Shown piece after piece: positions 27,432 through 37,362 of a stretch of 64,000 bases of DNA. Numbering within the stretch: position 1 is the stretch's first letter; each line of letters opens with the position of its first letter. The notes beneath the pieces were generated by a model. That model was not told the DNA's origin, made no database searches, and was given only the letters and a program-made list of their open reading frames with translations. The stretch lies in NCBI GenBank assembly GCA_029959295.1, contig JASCOH010000012.1:21553-85552 (forward strand). The letters run 5' to 3'. The translations under genes were made by a program, and so were the position numbers. The DNA comes from Flavobacteriaceae bacterium PS02334. GTDB lineage: Bacteria > Bacteroidota > Bacteroidia > Flavobacteriales > Flavobacteriaceae.

Positions 27432-29738
27432 TTACTCTTTGATGATTTTTATTGTCTTTTGAGATTTTACAGAAGTAACTTTTACAAAGTAAATTCCTTT
27501 TGAGAATCTTGAAAAATCAATCTCAATATTTGCAGAAGAAGTATTTTTCGTAAGAATTTGTTTTCCTGTAATGTCACTTACAGTAAAGGATTTTATACTG
27601 CCAGAATCATTTAAATTTAGGTTTAATTTGTCCTTGACGGGATTTGGGTAAAACGATAAGTTATTATTTTCAAATTCTTCAGCGCTTAAAGTTGCTACAA
27701 ATTCTGTTTGCGTAGTATTTGTGATAATTGCTGGATTGCTATCAAAATAAATCTTTGCAGTGTTTTGAATAATATCACCGACAGCATAATTTGATTTAGG
27801 TTTTACTTGAAATAAAATATAGCCTTTTCCGGTTTCTGGATTTGTAGAAGAAGGAGGTAGATTTATGCCATCGAATTTCCAAGTCAAATTATTTGTAGTC
27901 CTTTCTAAAGCGTAAGCATGGCTAGAAGTAATCATTTTTAGTAAATTTTCATCTAGTCTAGAATCTAAAATATCAGTCACTTTTATATCTTGTGCATTTC
28001 CATTTCCAGTGTTCTCAAATCGGATTGTATATGTTAAGTAATCGTTTTGGGTAAATTGGGAGAAAAGGATTTTGTTTCCATGGCTTTCCATTTTGTCATT
28101 TGGATCATAAGATCCTGTGATAGTTTGCGTAAGACTGGAAACGTTATTTGCCGGATCACTATCATTTTGAGAAATAGTTATTGATGCTGAAGTTGTTAAT
28201 TGACTGCCTAAAGTAACTGCCGGCAAGTTTGGAACCTGCATTTTAATCCTCATTGAGATGTGGCTTCCGGGAGGTAAATCTGTAAATTGGTAGGTGAATC
28301 CTGTAGATGTTGGAGTCAATCCATACTCATTCATGTTTATAATGGTAAGGTGCGGATCTTTAGTGAAGGTAACAGTTCCGGATGCATTTTGATTTCCATT
28401 ATTCCCAAAATAAAGGTAATTATAATAGATTGTGTTAGGCCTTAGTTGCGAGCCACTTATAGAAATTTTTAAATCTTCACAAGGAAATGCCCTTATTGGA
28501 AAATTATAGGTTGTAATACCAGAATTTGCCGGTACCGTTACATTGTTATAAGAAGAAATCGGAAGAGAATATTCTCCTGCGCAAGAATTGTATATGCCGT
28601 AATTAATGTCATAACGATTCGCAGGATTTGTTTCATAAATAATAGGAACTCCATTCGAGGTATACAAATAATGAACAGGGTCTGCATTATTTATTCTATA
28701 GTTAAAATTGCCTTGGGTAAAATTTGCTTCTGAAATCTCCTGAATGCCATTATTGTTTGTGTCAATAAAAGGATTTAATTTAATTCCTCTTGCGATATTT
28801 AAAGTGAAATCTGTAAATAGTTTAATATATAGCGAGCTTCCTCCAGGGGTTGTGCCAGTTGCTGAAGCCCAAGCAGAAACAAATCCAGCATTAATATCGC
28901 TTTGAGTGAGTAAGTGTATCGCCGTTACAGAAGTATTTGTTGCGCCAGCTGGGATTGAGGCTATTGGTGATCCACTGATAGTAATTGCGCCGGATCCTTG
29001 CCCTATCTCAATATTATTAATAGGGCAGTTGAGTTGGTTTGTTATGCTAAATTGATAAGAAATTCTATCTCCTACATTCGTAATTCCGTCGTTATTATAA
29101 TCAATATATCTTCCTGTCATGGTGCCGCTTATTCCATTGATATAATTTATTTGTGCGGGAACGGTTGTAGTAGAACTACAACCAGTGCTATTCTTTACTT
29201 TAAAAGTATAGTTTCCAGGCTCTAAGTCATTTATTGTATAGTTGGTTCCTGAACCAGTTATCTCGGTCGTTATATTGTAGTATTTATATTGTGTAATGGT
29301 CCAAGAGCCGGTAGTTGGCAAGCCTTCTAATGTCACGCTTCCTCTTGAATTGTTACAGGTAGGTTGTGTAATGTTTTGAATAACTGGGGGTGAAATATTG
29401 CAAACATCTACAGTTATAGTAGCTGTATCGCAATTTGTCGTGCTGTTGATTTGGCATAACTTGTATTGAATATAATAAGTTCCTGCAGGAGTTCCGCGAA
29501 GAACGCTGATTGAGCCATTATTATTTGCAAGATAAACGGATGGATGCGTTGTAGAAAGTTGAGTTATTGCATATCCTGCTGGGTAAATGTCGTTATTTAG
29601 CGCCTGCATAGAGAAAAATCCACCCAATTCACCATTGACAGTGATACTATCATCATTAGCAATGACGGTAACCTGAGCAAAAATTGAAATATTTATAAAT
29701 AATCCTAAAACAATAATAAACAGGTAGTCTTTTTTCAT
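27432..29738 (-). CDS. Secreted T9SS cargo protein with type A sorting domain
   Basis: A 768-residue exported protein. The start at 29738 (MKKDYLFIIVLGLFINIS...) is chosen because the upstream 28 codons cross the neighbour's terminator and the predicted -7 element. It has Ig/SprB-like beta domains, EF-hand-like loops (DYNNDGITNVGD, DTNNNGIQEISE), a conserved domain beginning GSYDPNDKMESHGNKI near residue 560 found before many T9SS tails, and a C-terminal type A sorting domain (SFYPNPVKDKLNLNL ... GIYFVKV). It should cross the outer membrane by the type IX secretion system and be released or attached to the surface. Probable adhesin-like function. Confidence 0.9.
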   Translation of the reverse strand: MKKDYLFIIVLGLFINISIFAQVTVIANDDSITVNGELGGFFSMQALNNDIYPAGYAITQLSTTHPSVYLANNNGSISVLRGTPAGTYYIQYKLCQINSTTNCDTATITVDVCNISPPVIQNITQPTCNNSRGSVTLEGLPTTGSWTITQYKYYNITTEITGSGTNYTINDLEPGNYTFKVKNSTGCSSTTTVPAQINYINGISGTMTGRYIDYNNDGITNVGDRISYQFSITNQLNCPINNIEIGQGSGAITISGSPIASIPAGATNTSVTAIHLLTQSDINAGFVSAWASATGTTPGGSSLYIKLFTDFTLNIARGIKLNPFIDTNNNGIQEISEANFTQGNFNYRINNADPVHYLYTSNGVPIIYETNPANRYDINYGIYNSCAGEYSLPISSYNNVTVPANSGITTYNFPIRAFPCEDLKISISGSQLRPNTIYYNYLYFGNNGNQNASGTVTFTKDPHLTIINMNEYGLTPTSTGFTYQFTDLPPGSHISMRIKMQVPNLPAVTLGSQLTTSASITISQNDSDPANNVSSLTQTITGSYDPNDKMESHGNKILFSQFTQNDYLTYTIRFENTGNGNAQDIKVTDILDSRLDENLLKMITSSHAYALERTTNNLTWKFDGINLPPSSTNPETGKGYILFQVKPKSNYAVGDIIQNTAKIYFDSNPAIITNTTQTEFVATLSAEEFENNNLSFYPNPVKDKLNLNLNDSGSIKSFTVSDITGKQILTKNTSSANIEIDFSRFSKGIYFVKVTSVKSQKTIKIIKE

Positions 29739-29756
29739 AATGTAAGATTTTATCTT

Positions 29757-29764
29757 CAAATATA
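29757..29764 (-). promoter_or_regulatory. -7 promoter element of the T9SS cargo gene
   Basis: TATATTTG on the minus strand lies 18 bp before the ATG at 29738 and supports that start over the longer open frame. Confidence 0.55.
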
Positions 29765-29779
29765 TAATTAAAAAGCCAT

Positions 29780-29814
29780 AAAAAAAATCCCACTCAATTT
29801 GAATGGGATTTTTT
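29780..29814 (-). terminator. Terminator of the aspartic-protease gene
   Basis: Inverted repeat AAAAAATCCCACTC / GAATGGGATTTTTT with one G-T pair and a 5-nt loop sits 12 bp after the stop of the gene ending at 29826, reading on the minus strand. Confidence 0.88.
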
Positions 29815-29825
29815 TCTAACATTTT

Positions 29826-30263
29826 CTATTTCAGATAAAAACATTCTTCTTCATAATCAATAATTCCCTTTCCTTTTATCAAAATATCGGCGCCAATAAT
29901 TCCATGCACTCGCTTCGCTTTATATTGTTCCAGAGCTAAATTTACATGCGACAAGTCAAAAATAACTAACGAAAAATCATCAGTTTTCCAGCGTCCTAAT
30001 TGTAATAAATTATCAGAAGACATTTGTGTGTCCATTCCAACAGCGCCCGCGCCCGCTGCTTTCGTAAGTGAATCTTCAGCTGTTAATTGAAAATGATGAA
30101 TGTCATTGAAATCTACACAACTGCTGGAAGCGCCCGTGTCTAAAATAAAATTCCCGTCAATTCCATTAATTTTTGCCTTGATTATGAGATGATTGGTTTT
30201 TGAAATTTTAAGCTTGACTCTTTTGTAGCCTTTTAATTTCGAGTTATCGTAATGTTTGTCCAT
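29826..30263 (-). CDS. Retropepsin-like aspartic protease
   Basis: A 145-residue single-lobe aspartic protease of clan AA. The catalytic motif is FILDTGASSSCVDF; the C-terminal hydrophobic-hydrophobic-Gly motif is HGIIGADIL. Like other bacterial stand-alone members it would act as a homodimer. No signal peptide is evident, so the protein is cytoplasmic or peripherally associated. Substrate unknown. Divergent from the TatD gene; a TATTTTTG -7-like element sits 21 bp upstream at 30284-30291. Confidence 0.82.
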   Translation of the reverse strand: MDKHYDNSKLKGYKRVKLKISKTNHLIIKAKINGIDGNFILDTGASSSCVDFNDIHHFQLTAEDSLTKAAGAGAVGMDTQMSSDNLLQLGRWKTDDFSLVIFDLSHVNLALEQYKAKRVHGIIGADILIKGKGIIDYEEECFYLK

Positions 30264-30377
30264 TTTTTCGCTGATGATATACTCAAAAATAGGCTAATTA
30301 AATTTAAAACGAAATTACTGAAAGCATAATTTTTTATTAAAGAAAAGACGTAATCTATTAAATTGGGGTGCTTAAAC

Positions 30378-30408
30378 TTGCATCTCTTTTGCATTGTGCC
30401 TATTTTTG
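30378..30408 (+). promoter_or_regulatory. Promoter of the TatD gene (near-leaderless)
   Basis: TTG (30378-30380), 20-nt spacer, TATTTTTG (30401-30408). The ATG at 30413 is only 4 nt past the -7 element, so the transcript would begin at or within a few bases of the start codon. Confidence 0.55.
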
Positions 30409-30412
30409 CTCT

Positions 30413-31180
30413 ATGATTTTCACCGACACCCATTCCCACATTTACAGCGAAGAATTTGCTCAAGACAGAACCGAAATGATGCAGCGCGCTTTTGAAGCCG
30501 GCGTCAAAAGAATTTTCGTTCCGTCGATTGATTCTACTTACACCGAAAAAATGTATGAAATCGAAAAGCAATATCCTGAAAATGTCTTTTTGATGATGGG
30601 CTTGCATCCGACTTACGTAAAAGAAAATTATGAAGAAGAATTAGCTTTCGTTGAACAAGAATTAGCCAAAAGAAAATTCTACGCAATAGGCGAAATCGGA
30701 ATTGACCTGTTTTGGGATAAAACCTTTTTAGAGCAGCAAAAAATAGCTTTCAGACGACAAATTCAATTAGCTAAAAAATACAAATTACCCATAAATATTC
30801 ATTGCCGTGATGCTTTTGATGAAGTTTTTGAAGTGTTGGAAACTGAAAAAGGAAATGATTTATTCGGAATTTTTCACTGTTTTACAGGAACCTATGAACA
30901 AGCATTACAAGCAATTTCTTATAATTTAAAACTAGGAATCGGCGGTGTTGCTACTTTTAAAAATGGCAAAATCGATCAATTCTTGAATGAAATTGATATA
31001 AAAAATATCGTCTTGGAAACCGATTCGCCATACTTAGCACCAGTGCCATTTCGTGGCAAAAGAAACGAAAGCAGTTACACAAAATTAGTCGCTGAAAAGC
31101 TAGCCACAATTTATAATTTGCCTTTAGAAGAAATTGCTAAAATAACAACCGAAAATTCAAAGGCTATTTTCAGCATTTAA
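30413..31180 (+). CDS. TatD-family metal-dependent hydrolase (DNase)
   Basis: A 255-residue TIM-barrel hydrolase starting MIFTDTHSHIYSEEF, the canonical TatD N-terminus with the HxH metal ligands. Further ligands and signatures: AIGEIGIDLFW (Glu), INIHCRDAFDEV, GIFHCFTGTYEQA (HCF), and LETDSPYLAPVPFRGKRNES (Asp and substrate loop). TatD proteins are 3'-5' exonucleases or deoxyribonucleases. A GTG 15 codons upstream is rejected because it would put non-homologous residues before the metal motif. Confidence 0.95.
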   Translation: MIFTDTHSHIYSEEFAQDRTEMMQRAFEAGVKRIFVPSIDSTYTEKMYEIEKQYPENVFLMMGLHPTYVKENYEEELAFVEQELAKRKFYAIGEIGIDLFWDKTFLEQQKIAFRRQIQLAKKYKLPINIHCRDAFDEVFEVLETEKGNDLFGIFHCFTGTYEQALQAISYNLKLGIGGVATFKNGKIDQFLNEIDIKNIVLETDSPYLAPVPFRGKRNESSYTKLVAEKLATIYNLPLEEIAKITTENSKAIFSI

Positions 31181-31245
31181 CAAAGAAATCAAACAAAATT
31201 CATAAAATTTTTGTTCATTTGTGGATTGTTAAAAAAATACAGTAA

Positions 31246-32382
31246 ATGTCAAAATTTGATAAAATCCGACCGTTCTATGATGTTGAAGTAAATGAGGCTT
31301 TGCATAAAGTTGCCGACCATCCGATGATGAAGGCGATGATGAGCTTTACCTTTCCGGAAGTAGATGAAAAAGTTTGGATCGAGCAGTTGAAAAGAACACA
31401 TTCTATAAGGGATTTTCAATGCAATTTCATTTACCAAGCCGTACTAAAAGTTCTTGAAAAAAGTTCTGACGGCTTAACAACTTCTGGTTTCGAAAAGCTA
31501 GACAAGCACACGCCTTATCTTTATATTTCGAATCACAGAGATATTATTTTAGATACGTCTCTGTTAAATACATGCTTGTTTGACAATGGTTTAGTAATGA
31601 CTGCTTCGGCAATTGGAGACAATTTGGTAAAGAAAACTTTCCTGCATATTTTATCAAAATTGAATCGAAATTTTTTGGTTCAAAGGGGTTTGGCGCCAAG
31701 AGAATTGCTTCAAAGTTCAAAATTAATGTCAGAATATATCAGCCAACTGATTTTAAGAGAAAACCGTTCTGTTTGGATTGCGCAGCGTGAAGGAAGAACA
31801 AAAGACGGAAATGACGCGACGCATCCAGGCGTTTTGAAAATGCTTTCGATGGCTTCTGACGAGTCAAATTTGATGGAATATTTCAAGAAATTAAAGATTG
31901 TTCCGGTTTCTATTTCTTACGAATATGATCCTACAGATGCTTTGAAAATGCCGCAATTAATGGCGGAAGCCAATGATGAGGTTTATATTAAAGACAAAAA
32001 CGAAGATTTCATGACACTTTTAAGCGGTATCATGGGTCAGAAAAAACGAATCCATATTCATGTCGGCGATGTTTTAGATACTGAATTGGATAATATTGCT
32101 TCTGAATTTGACAATTCAAACAAGCAAATCCAAGCTCTGGCGCAGGCTATTGACGACTCGATTTTGAATTCTTATAAATTGTGGCCGACAAATTACATCG
32201 CTTATGATTTGCTGAACAATACCAATAAATTTTCTCATTTATATACGGAGAAAGAAAAATCGCTTTTCGAAAGACGTCTGGAAATCAGAATCGACGAAAA
32301 TAATCCGATTGAAATGCAAGGATTTTTGGCAATGTATGCGAATCCTGTCGTAAACAAATCAAAATACGAAAATGCTATCTAG
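31246..32382 (+). CDS. PlsC-like glycerolipid acyltransferase
   Basis: A 378-residue acyltransferase of the LPLAT family. Motif I is NHRDIILD (H-x4-D), motif III WIAQREGRTKDGND (EGRTKDG, Glu-Gly binding of phosphate). Likely acylates a glycerol-phosphate or lysophospholipid acceptor at the inner membrane. The stop codon overlaps the start of the asparaginase gene by 11 bp, so the two are translationally coupled. Confidence 0.85.
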   Translation: MSKFDKIRPFYDVEVNEALHKVADHPMMKAMMSFTFPEVDEKVWIEQLKRTHSIRDFQCNFIYQAVLKVLEKSSDGLTTSGFEKLDKHTPYLYISNHRDIILDTSLLNTCLFDNGLVMTASAIGDNLVKKTFLHILSKLNRNFLVQRGLAPRELLQSSKLMSEYISQLILRENRSVWIAQREGRTKDGNDATHPGVLKMLSMASDESNLMEYFKKLKIVPVSISYEYDPTDALKMPQLMAEANDEVYIKDKNEDFMTLLSGIMGQKKRIHIHVGDVLDTELDNIASEFDNSNKQIQALAQAIDDSILNSYKLWPTNYIAYDLLNNTNKFSHLYTEKEKSLFERRLEIRIDENNPIEMQGFLAMYANPVVNKSKYENAI

Positions 32383-33400
32383 GCCAAAAATACTTTTGAT
32401 TTATACCGGCGGAACTATCGGTATGATGAAAGATTTTGAGACCGGAGCTTTAAAGGCGTTTAACTTTAGCAAATTGCTCCAAAGAATTCCGGAATTGAAA
32501 CAATTGGACTGTGAAATCGAAACGATTTCGTTTGACAATCCGATTGATTCTTCAAATATGAATCCTGAAAAATGGGTAAAAATTGCTACGATAATTGAAG
32601 AAAATTATACTCTTTTTGATGGATTTGTAGTGCTTCATGGTTCAGATACCATGTCGTATTCTGCTTCTGCATTGAGTTTTATGTTGGAAAATTTGGCAAA
32701 ACCTGTAGTTTTCACAGGTTCGCAATTGCCGATTGGAGATTTGAGAACTGATGCAAAAGAAAACTTAATTACCGCAATTCAAATCGCTTCCCTGCAAAAT
32801 AAAAACAAGCCTGTTATTAACGAAGTTTGCCTTTATTTTGAATATAAATTATACAGAGGAAATCGTACTACAAAAATAAACGCAGAACATTTTAATGCTT
32901 TTGTGTCTTCGAATTATTCACCTTTGGCAGAATCTGGCGTACATTTAAAAGTTAATAATGAACTGCTTTTGCCAAAATCAGGCGCTAAAAAATTCAAAGT
33001 CCACAAAGAAATTGATGACAATGTAGCCGTAATAAAAATGTTTCCGGGAATTAGCGAAAACGTACTTTCAGCAATTTTTAATATTCCGAATTTAAAAGGA
33101 ATCGTTTTGGAAACTTATGGAGCCGGAAATGCGCCAACCGACGACTGGTTTATTGCCGTGTTGAAAAAAGCGATTAAAAACGGACTGCAGATTGTGAATG
33201 TCACGCAATGTTCGGCAGGAAGCGTCGATATGGGAAAATATGAAACCAGTTCTGCCTTGAAAAAAATAGGCGTGATTTCTGGAAAAGATATTACCACGGA
33301 ATCTGCAATCACAAAGCTGATGTACCTTCTAGGGCAAAAAGTAGCTCCAAATGTTTTCAAAACCATCTTTGAAACTTCATTGCGTGGCGAATTGTCATAA
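32372..33400 (+). CDS. ansA: Type I (cytoplasmic) L-asparaginase
   Basis: A 342-residue amidohydrolase converting asparagine to aspartate and ammonia. The N-terminal catalytic Thr motif is IYTGGTIGMM, the second Thr-Lys catalytic motif is VVLHGSDTMSYSASALSFML (HGSDTM), and FTGSQLPIGDLRTDAKENL follows. No signal peptide, as expected for the type I enzyme. Overlaps the acyltransferase gene by 11 bp. Confidence 0.94.
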   Translation: MLSRPKILLIYTGGTIGMMKDFETGALKAFNFSKLLQRIPELKQLDCEIETISFDNPIDSSNMNPEKWVKIATIIEENYTLFDGFVVLHGSDTMSYSASALSFMLENLAKPVVFTGSQLPIGDLRTDAKENLITAIQIASLQNKNKPVINEVCLYFEYKLYRGNRTTKINAEHFNAFVSSNYSPLAESGVHLKVNNELLLPKSGAKKFKVHKEIDDNVAVIKMFPGISENVLSAIFNIPNLKGIVLETYGAGNAPTDDWFIAVLKKAIKNGLQIVNVTQCSAGSVDMGKYETSSALKKIGVISGKDITTESAITKLMYLLGQKVAPNVFKTIFETSLRGELS

Positions 33401-33460
33401 TTGTCTTTGAAAATTTTCTTTACTGATTTTTTTTGCATTTATTTGCAACCGCAATAAAAT

Positions 33461-33547
33461 AGAGAGGTGTCCGAGTGGTTGAAGGAGCAAGCCTGGAAAG
33501 TTTGTATATGGGTAACTGTATCGTGGGTTCGAATCCCATCCTCTCTG
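33461..33547 (+). tRNA. tRNA-Ser (GGA anticodon)
   Basis: A 7-bp acceptor stem (AGAGAGG / CCTCTCT), D arm with GGTTGAAGGA, anticodon stem CAAGC/GTTTG (one G-T pair) around loop CTGGAAA (anticodon GGA), a long class II variable arm and T arm GTGGGTTCGAATCCCAT. Discriminator base G; CCA is not encoded. Reads UCC and UCU codons. Confidence 0.97.
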
Positions 33548-33566
33548 CTGAATTATAAATTACTTC

Positions 33567-33602
33567 AAATTCCATTAGATCGCAAGATTTAATGGAATTT
33601 TT
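33567..33602 (+). terminator. Terminator of tRNA-Ser
   Basis: Perfect 11-bp arms AAATTCCATTA and TAATGGAATTT with a 12-nt loop, followed by T, 20 bp after the tRNA end. Confidence 0.85.
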
Positions 33603-33810
33603 GCTTTTAGATTATTTCAAATATGATTTAAGATTTCTTCAAAATCCATGCAATCTAATGTTTTCCAGTGCTTTTAAAATAGGTAAAACCACGCGCTAGA
33701 ATTTTCCGTTTTATGATTTTATTTGTCAATGGGGAACTTTTCTTGCTGGGTTCAGTTCGTTTTCTTGCCTGTGAGAATAGATGAAATTAATAATCTAAAA
33801 ATATATAATT

Positions 33811-35526
33811 ATGGAAAATTATTTGCATGGCTTGCTCGATGAAGACAACGACCCAATTATTCAGCAATATCTGAAATATATTGATGAAGGAATTCCTCCT
33901 GCAGAAAAACCCAAAGATGTATTAATTATTGGTGCCGGAATGGCCGGAATGGTAGCTGCAAGTTTGCTAAAACAAGCCGGACACCGTGTTACAATTGTGG
34001 AATCAAATACTCGCGTGGGAGGAAGAATCAAAACTTTCAGAAATACAAAAGACAAAAAGTATTTTGAAGATGACAGTGTTTATGGTGAAGCAGGAGCAAT
34101 GCGCATACCGACGATACACCAAATGGTACTTAAATATATTGAAAAATTGGGTTTGAAAGTAGAGCCTTTTTACTATTTGTCGGTTGATAAGGAAGAAGCG
34201 ATCAAACATCAAGAAGATCCTAATAGTCCTGTGCCGACAACTACAAGGAATTCCGTTTTTTATATCAATCGCAAGCGAATAATCCAAAAAGAATACTTTA
34301 AAGATAAAGCGGATATCAATAAATTGCTTGATTTTCATCTTGGAGAAAGTGAAAACCAGCGTGCAGATGTGCTTTTGGCTAATCTTGTTGCCCCGTTGAA
34401 AGCGTTTATTGCAGAAAATCCGGAAAAAAATTGGCCTTTGCTTATAGACCGTTTTGGAGAATATTCGATGCGCCGTTTTTTAAAGGAGCATTCTTTGTAT
34501 TCAGAAAATGCCATCGAAATGATAGGCGTCATTCAAAATTTAGAATCCAGAATGGCTTATGATTTTATCCAAAGCTTCATTGAGCAGAATATTATCAAAG
34601 ACACGACACGATTTATGGAAATTGTTGGCGGCAGCGATTTATTGCCAAAAGCTTTTTTTGAAGCTCATGATCTCAAGGATAACACTTATTTCGATTGCAG
34701 GATGACAAAATTAACGCTTGTAAATGACAAAATTAAAATTGGTGTTGATGTTGAAGTGAAGCGAGATCATCAGTTTTATGAAAAGGCAGGTTTTAAAGCT
34801 TTGAAAACGCCAGTAAGTGATTTAGAATTTGATGAAGTTATTGTCACAATTCCGTTTTCTGCGTTAAGGCATGTGTATGTTACGCCACAGTTTAAGCAAT
34901 TGAAACGTAAAGCGATTAGAGAACTGCATTATGATTCGGCAACAAAAATATTATTAGAATTCAGAGAAAAATGGTGGCAGGAAGCGCCTTACAATATTGT
35001 TGGCGGAGGAAGTATTACTGATTTTTCAAACCGATTTACATATTATCCAAGCAATGATATCGGAAGCAAAGGGCACGGAGTAATTTTGGCTTCGTATTGC
35101 TGGTCTGACGAAGCAAGTCGCTGGGATTCTCTAGATGATGATGACAGATATTACTATGCTTTAAAAAATCTAGCAATGATACACAGTGATGATGAAAACG
35201 AACAGCAGCGTATTATTAATTTGGCAGTAGTCAGTTCTAATCTAAAAAATGGAGACGGATCAGGCCGAATAATCGGAGCGGCAACGCAAAGCTGGATGCG
35301 TGATCCTTATGCTTATGGCGAAGCGGCAATCTTTAATCCCGGGCAATTGAATTTATTGCAACAGCATATCATTTCAACAGAATGGAAAGGGAGAGCGCAT
35401 TTTGCAGGCGAGCATACTTCCCTTAAACATGCGTGGATTGAAGGCGCAATTGAATCAGGAATTAGAACTGCTTTAGAAGTCAATGAAAATACGGGGAACC
35501 TAAATAATCCGATTCAAAATGACTAA
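33811..35526 (+). CDS. L-amino-acid-oxidase-like flavoprotein
   Basis: A 571-residue FAD amine oxidase. The dinucleotide fold is [17 protein letters not shown] (GAGMAG at 41-46), [17 protein letters not shown] follows, and GEAGAMRIP (R98) matches the substrate-carboxylate Arg loop of L-amino acid oxidases rather than monoamine oxidases. The C-terminal FAD motif is [20 protein letters not shown]. It would oxidise an L-amino acid to the 2-keto acid, ammonia and H2O2. It overlaps the 2-keto acid decarboxylase gene by 8 bp, which fits a two-step pathway. Substrate not decided; aromatic amino acids are possible. Confidence 0.88.
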   Translation: MENYLHGLLDEDNDPIIQQYLKYIDEGIPPAEKPKDVLIIGAGMAGMVAASLLKQAGHRVTIVESNTRVGGRIKTFRNTKDKKYFEDDSVYGEAGAMRIPTIHQMVLKYIEKLGLKVEPFYYLSVDKEEAIKHQEDPNSPVPTTTRNSVFYINRKRIIQKEYFKDKADINKLLDFHLGESENQRADVLLANLVAPLKAFIAENPEKNWPLLIDRFGEYSMRRFLKEHSLYSENAIEMIGVIQNLESRMAYDFIQSFIEQNIIKDTTRFMEIVGGSDLLPKAFFEAHDLKDNTYFDCRMTKLTLVNDKIKIGVDVEVKRDHQFYEKAGFKALKTPVSDLEFDEVIVTIPFSALRHVYVTPQFKQLKRKAIRELHYDSATKILLEFREKWWQEAPYNIVGGGSITDFSNRFTYYPSNDIGSKGHGVILASYCWSDEASRWDSLDDDDRYYYALKNLAMIHSDDENEQQRIINLAVVSSNLKNGDGSGRIIGAATQSWMRDPYAYGEAAIFNPGQLNLLQQHIISTEWKGRAHFAGEHTSLKHAWIEGAIESGIRTALEVNENTGNLNNPIQND

Positions 35527-37277
35527 GAAAATCACTGTTGCAAAATACCTCCAGCTTCGTTTAGAACAATTAGGATTGACGCATTTATTTGGAGTTGCTG
35601 GAAATTATACGGCGCCACTTTTAAATACGATTCAAGAAGATAAAAAGACAAAAATTCAAATTGTCAATGATACCAATGAAATAAACGCTGGCCATTGCGC
35701 AGATGCTTACGCTCGTCAATACGGCTTTGCAGCTGTCGCCGTTACTTACGGAGTCGGTGCATTTACGCTCTTGAATTCTGTCGCAGGATCTTACGTAGAA
35801 CATTGTCCAGTGCTTGTTATCAATGGCGCTCCAACGAATCGTGACCAGCTTCGAAGTATTGCGCAAGGCCTTTTAGCCTCGCACATGACAGGTGACATGT
35901 ATAGCAATATCAATGTTTTTAGGAATGTAACCGTAGCGGCAGAGCAAATTATGAACGCTTCGGAAGCGCCTTATAAAATAGATTCTATCTTGAATGCCTG
36001 TATTTTATATGGAAGACCAGTTTATTTAGAAGTTTTCGAAGATGTTTGGAGAATGGAATGTGATCCGCCAGTCGATGCTTTGATCCAAAAATCGACATCC
36101 GGATGCAAAACGACGGCACGTAAAGCGGCGCAAAAAGTGGCAACAATGGCGCGTGGAAAAGAAATTATTTTTTGGGGAGGAATTGAAATACAGCGCAAAG
36201 GCATCCAAAAAGAATTTTTGGAATTGATTGAAACTACGGATACGGAATTTGTAACTGCAATACTCGGAAAATCAATCGTCTCAGAAGATCATCCAAATTT
36301 TAAAGGAGTTTTTTAATGGAAATGCTTCGCCTAAAGACGTCAAGGAAAGATTTGAAAAAGCGCAAGTGAAAATTGGTCTGGGAGTCTGGACAACAGGAAA
36401 AAATCTCGGAGGATTTGATGTCTGGAAGGATGATACTGTGCTCGCAAACCACAGCGGTGTTCGAATTGGCGCATCTTATATTGCAAATGTATCGCTTAAG
36501 GATTTTATGATTTTCCTTAAAGAAGAATTGACAAAAGTGAATTTCAAGGCCTATGAAATGTATGCCGAGCAGCAATTATCTAAATCCTTTTTTGTAGCGG
36601 AAGAGCAACAGTCGAAAAGCGCGAAAATTTCATTGACCTATGATTCTTTTTTCAAGAGAATCAACAGTTTTATTGATAGCAGTCATGTTGTAGTTGCTGA
36701 TGCCGGATTTCCATTACTTGGCGCACAAGGCATTCACATTGCAGAGCCTGACGGATTTGTAGCGCAAGCTTCTTGGCTTTCAATCGGATATTCTGTGCCT
36801 GCCGCAACCGGCGTGAAATGTGCCAGACCTGATAAAAGAGCTGTCGTGTTTGTTGGCGACGGCGCTTTTCAAGAAACCTGTCAGGCAATTTCTACTCAAA
36901 ATAAATTGAAACACGATACCATAGTTTTTGTTTTGGATAATGGCATTTATGGCATCGAGCAGATGCTTGTAAATCCAAATCCGTTTCGTGGGAAAGAAAA
37001 AGTGGAATATAGCGTGCCCGATTTGAATAGTGTTTATTCCTATAACGAAATGCATCCTTGGAAATATGCAAAACTCGTGGATGTTTTTGGAGGTCAGGGC
37101 TTTGAAGTTACTACAGTCGACGAATTAGAAGAAGTTTTAAAGCAATTAGGAAAAATTAAAGAAAATACTATCATTCACGTTCACATCCCAAAAACGTCTA
37201 TTCCTGAAGCGATAGCTTATAAAAATGAGGAGCCAGGAGAAGACGAATTCTTGAACGAACATTGGAATTTGTGTTAA
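35519..37277 (+). pseudogene. Thiamine-dependent 2-keto acid decarboxylase, frameshifted
   Basis: Two open frames (35519-36316, 265 codons; 36366-37277) together form one ~585-residue decarboxylase. The first has the catalytic-Glu segment NDTNEINAGHCADAYA (E54) and ITVAKYLQLRLEQLGL; the second has the ThDP motif VGDGAFQETCQA ... DNGIYGIEQ. The T run at 36309-36314 holds six T; with five the frame reads through GVFNGNASPKDVKERFEKAQ without break. The natural enzyme would convert a 2-keto acid to an aldehyde, e.g. indole- or phenylpyruvate, fitting the oxidase upstream. As assembled it is a pseudogene; a homopolymer error is possible. Confidence 0.88.
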
Positions 37278-37303
37278 ACAAAAAGTATAAATAAAGAATA
37301 ATT

Positions 37304-37349
37304 CCTGCCTGAAAGATTATGCAAATGCAATTTTTAAGGCAGGTTTTTT
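37304..37349 (+). terminator. Terminator of the oxidase-decarboxylase operon
   Basis: CCTGCCT (37304-37310) pairs with AGGCAGG (37337-37343) and is followed by TTTTTT, 27 bp after the stop codon. Confidence 0.75.
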
Positions 37350-37362
37350 ATTTCTAAAAATT

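Noticed and set aside
36366-37277. Second, separate ThDP enzyme gene of 303 codons
   Set aside because: It is the C-terminal half of the same decarboxylase; correcting one T joins it to 35519-36316.
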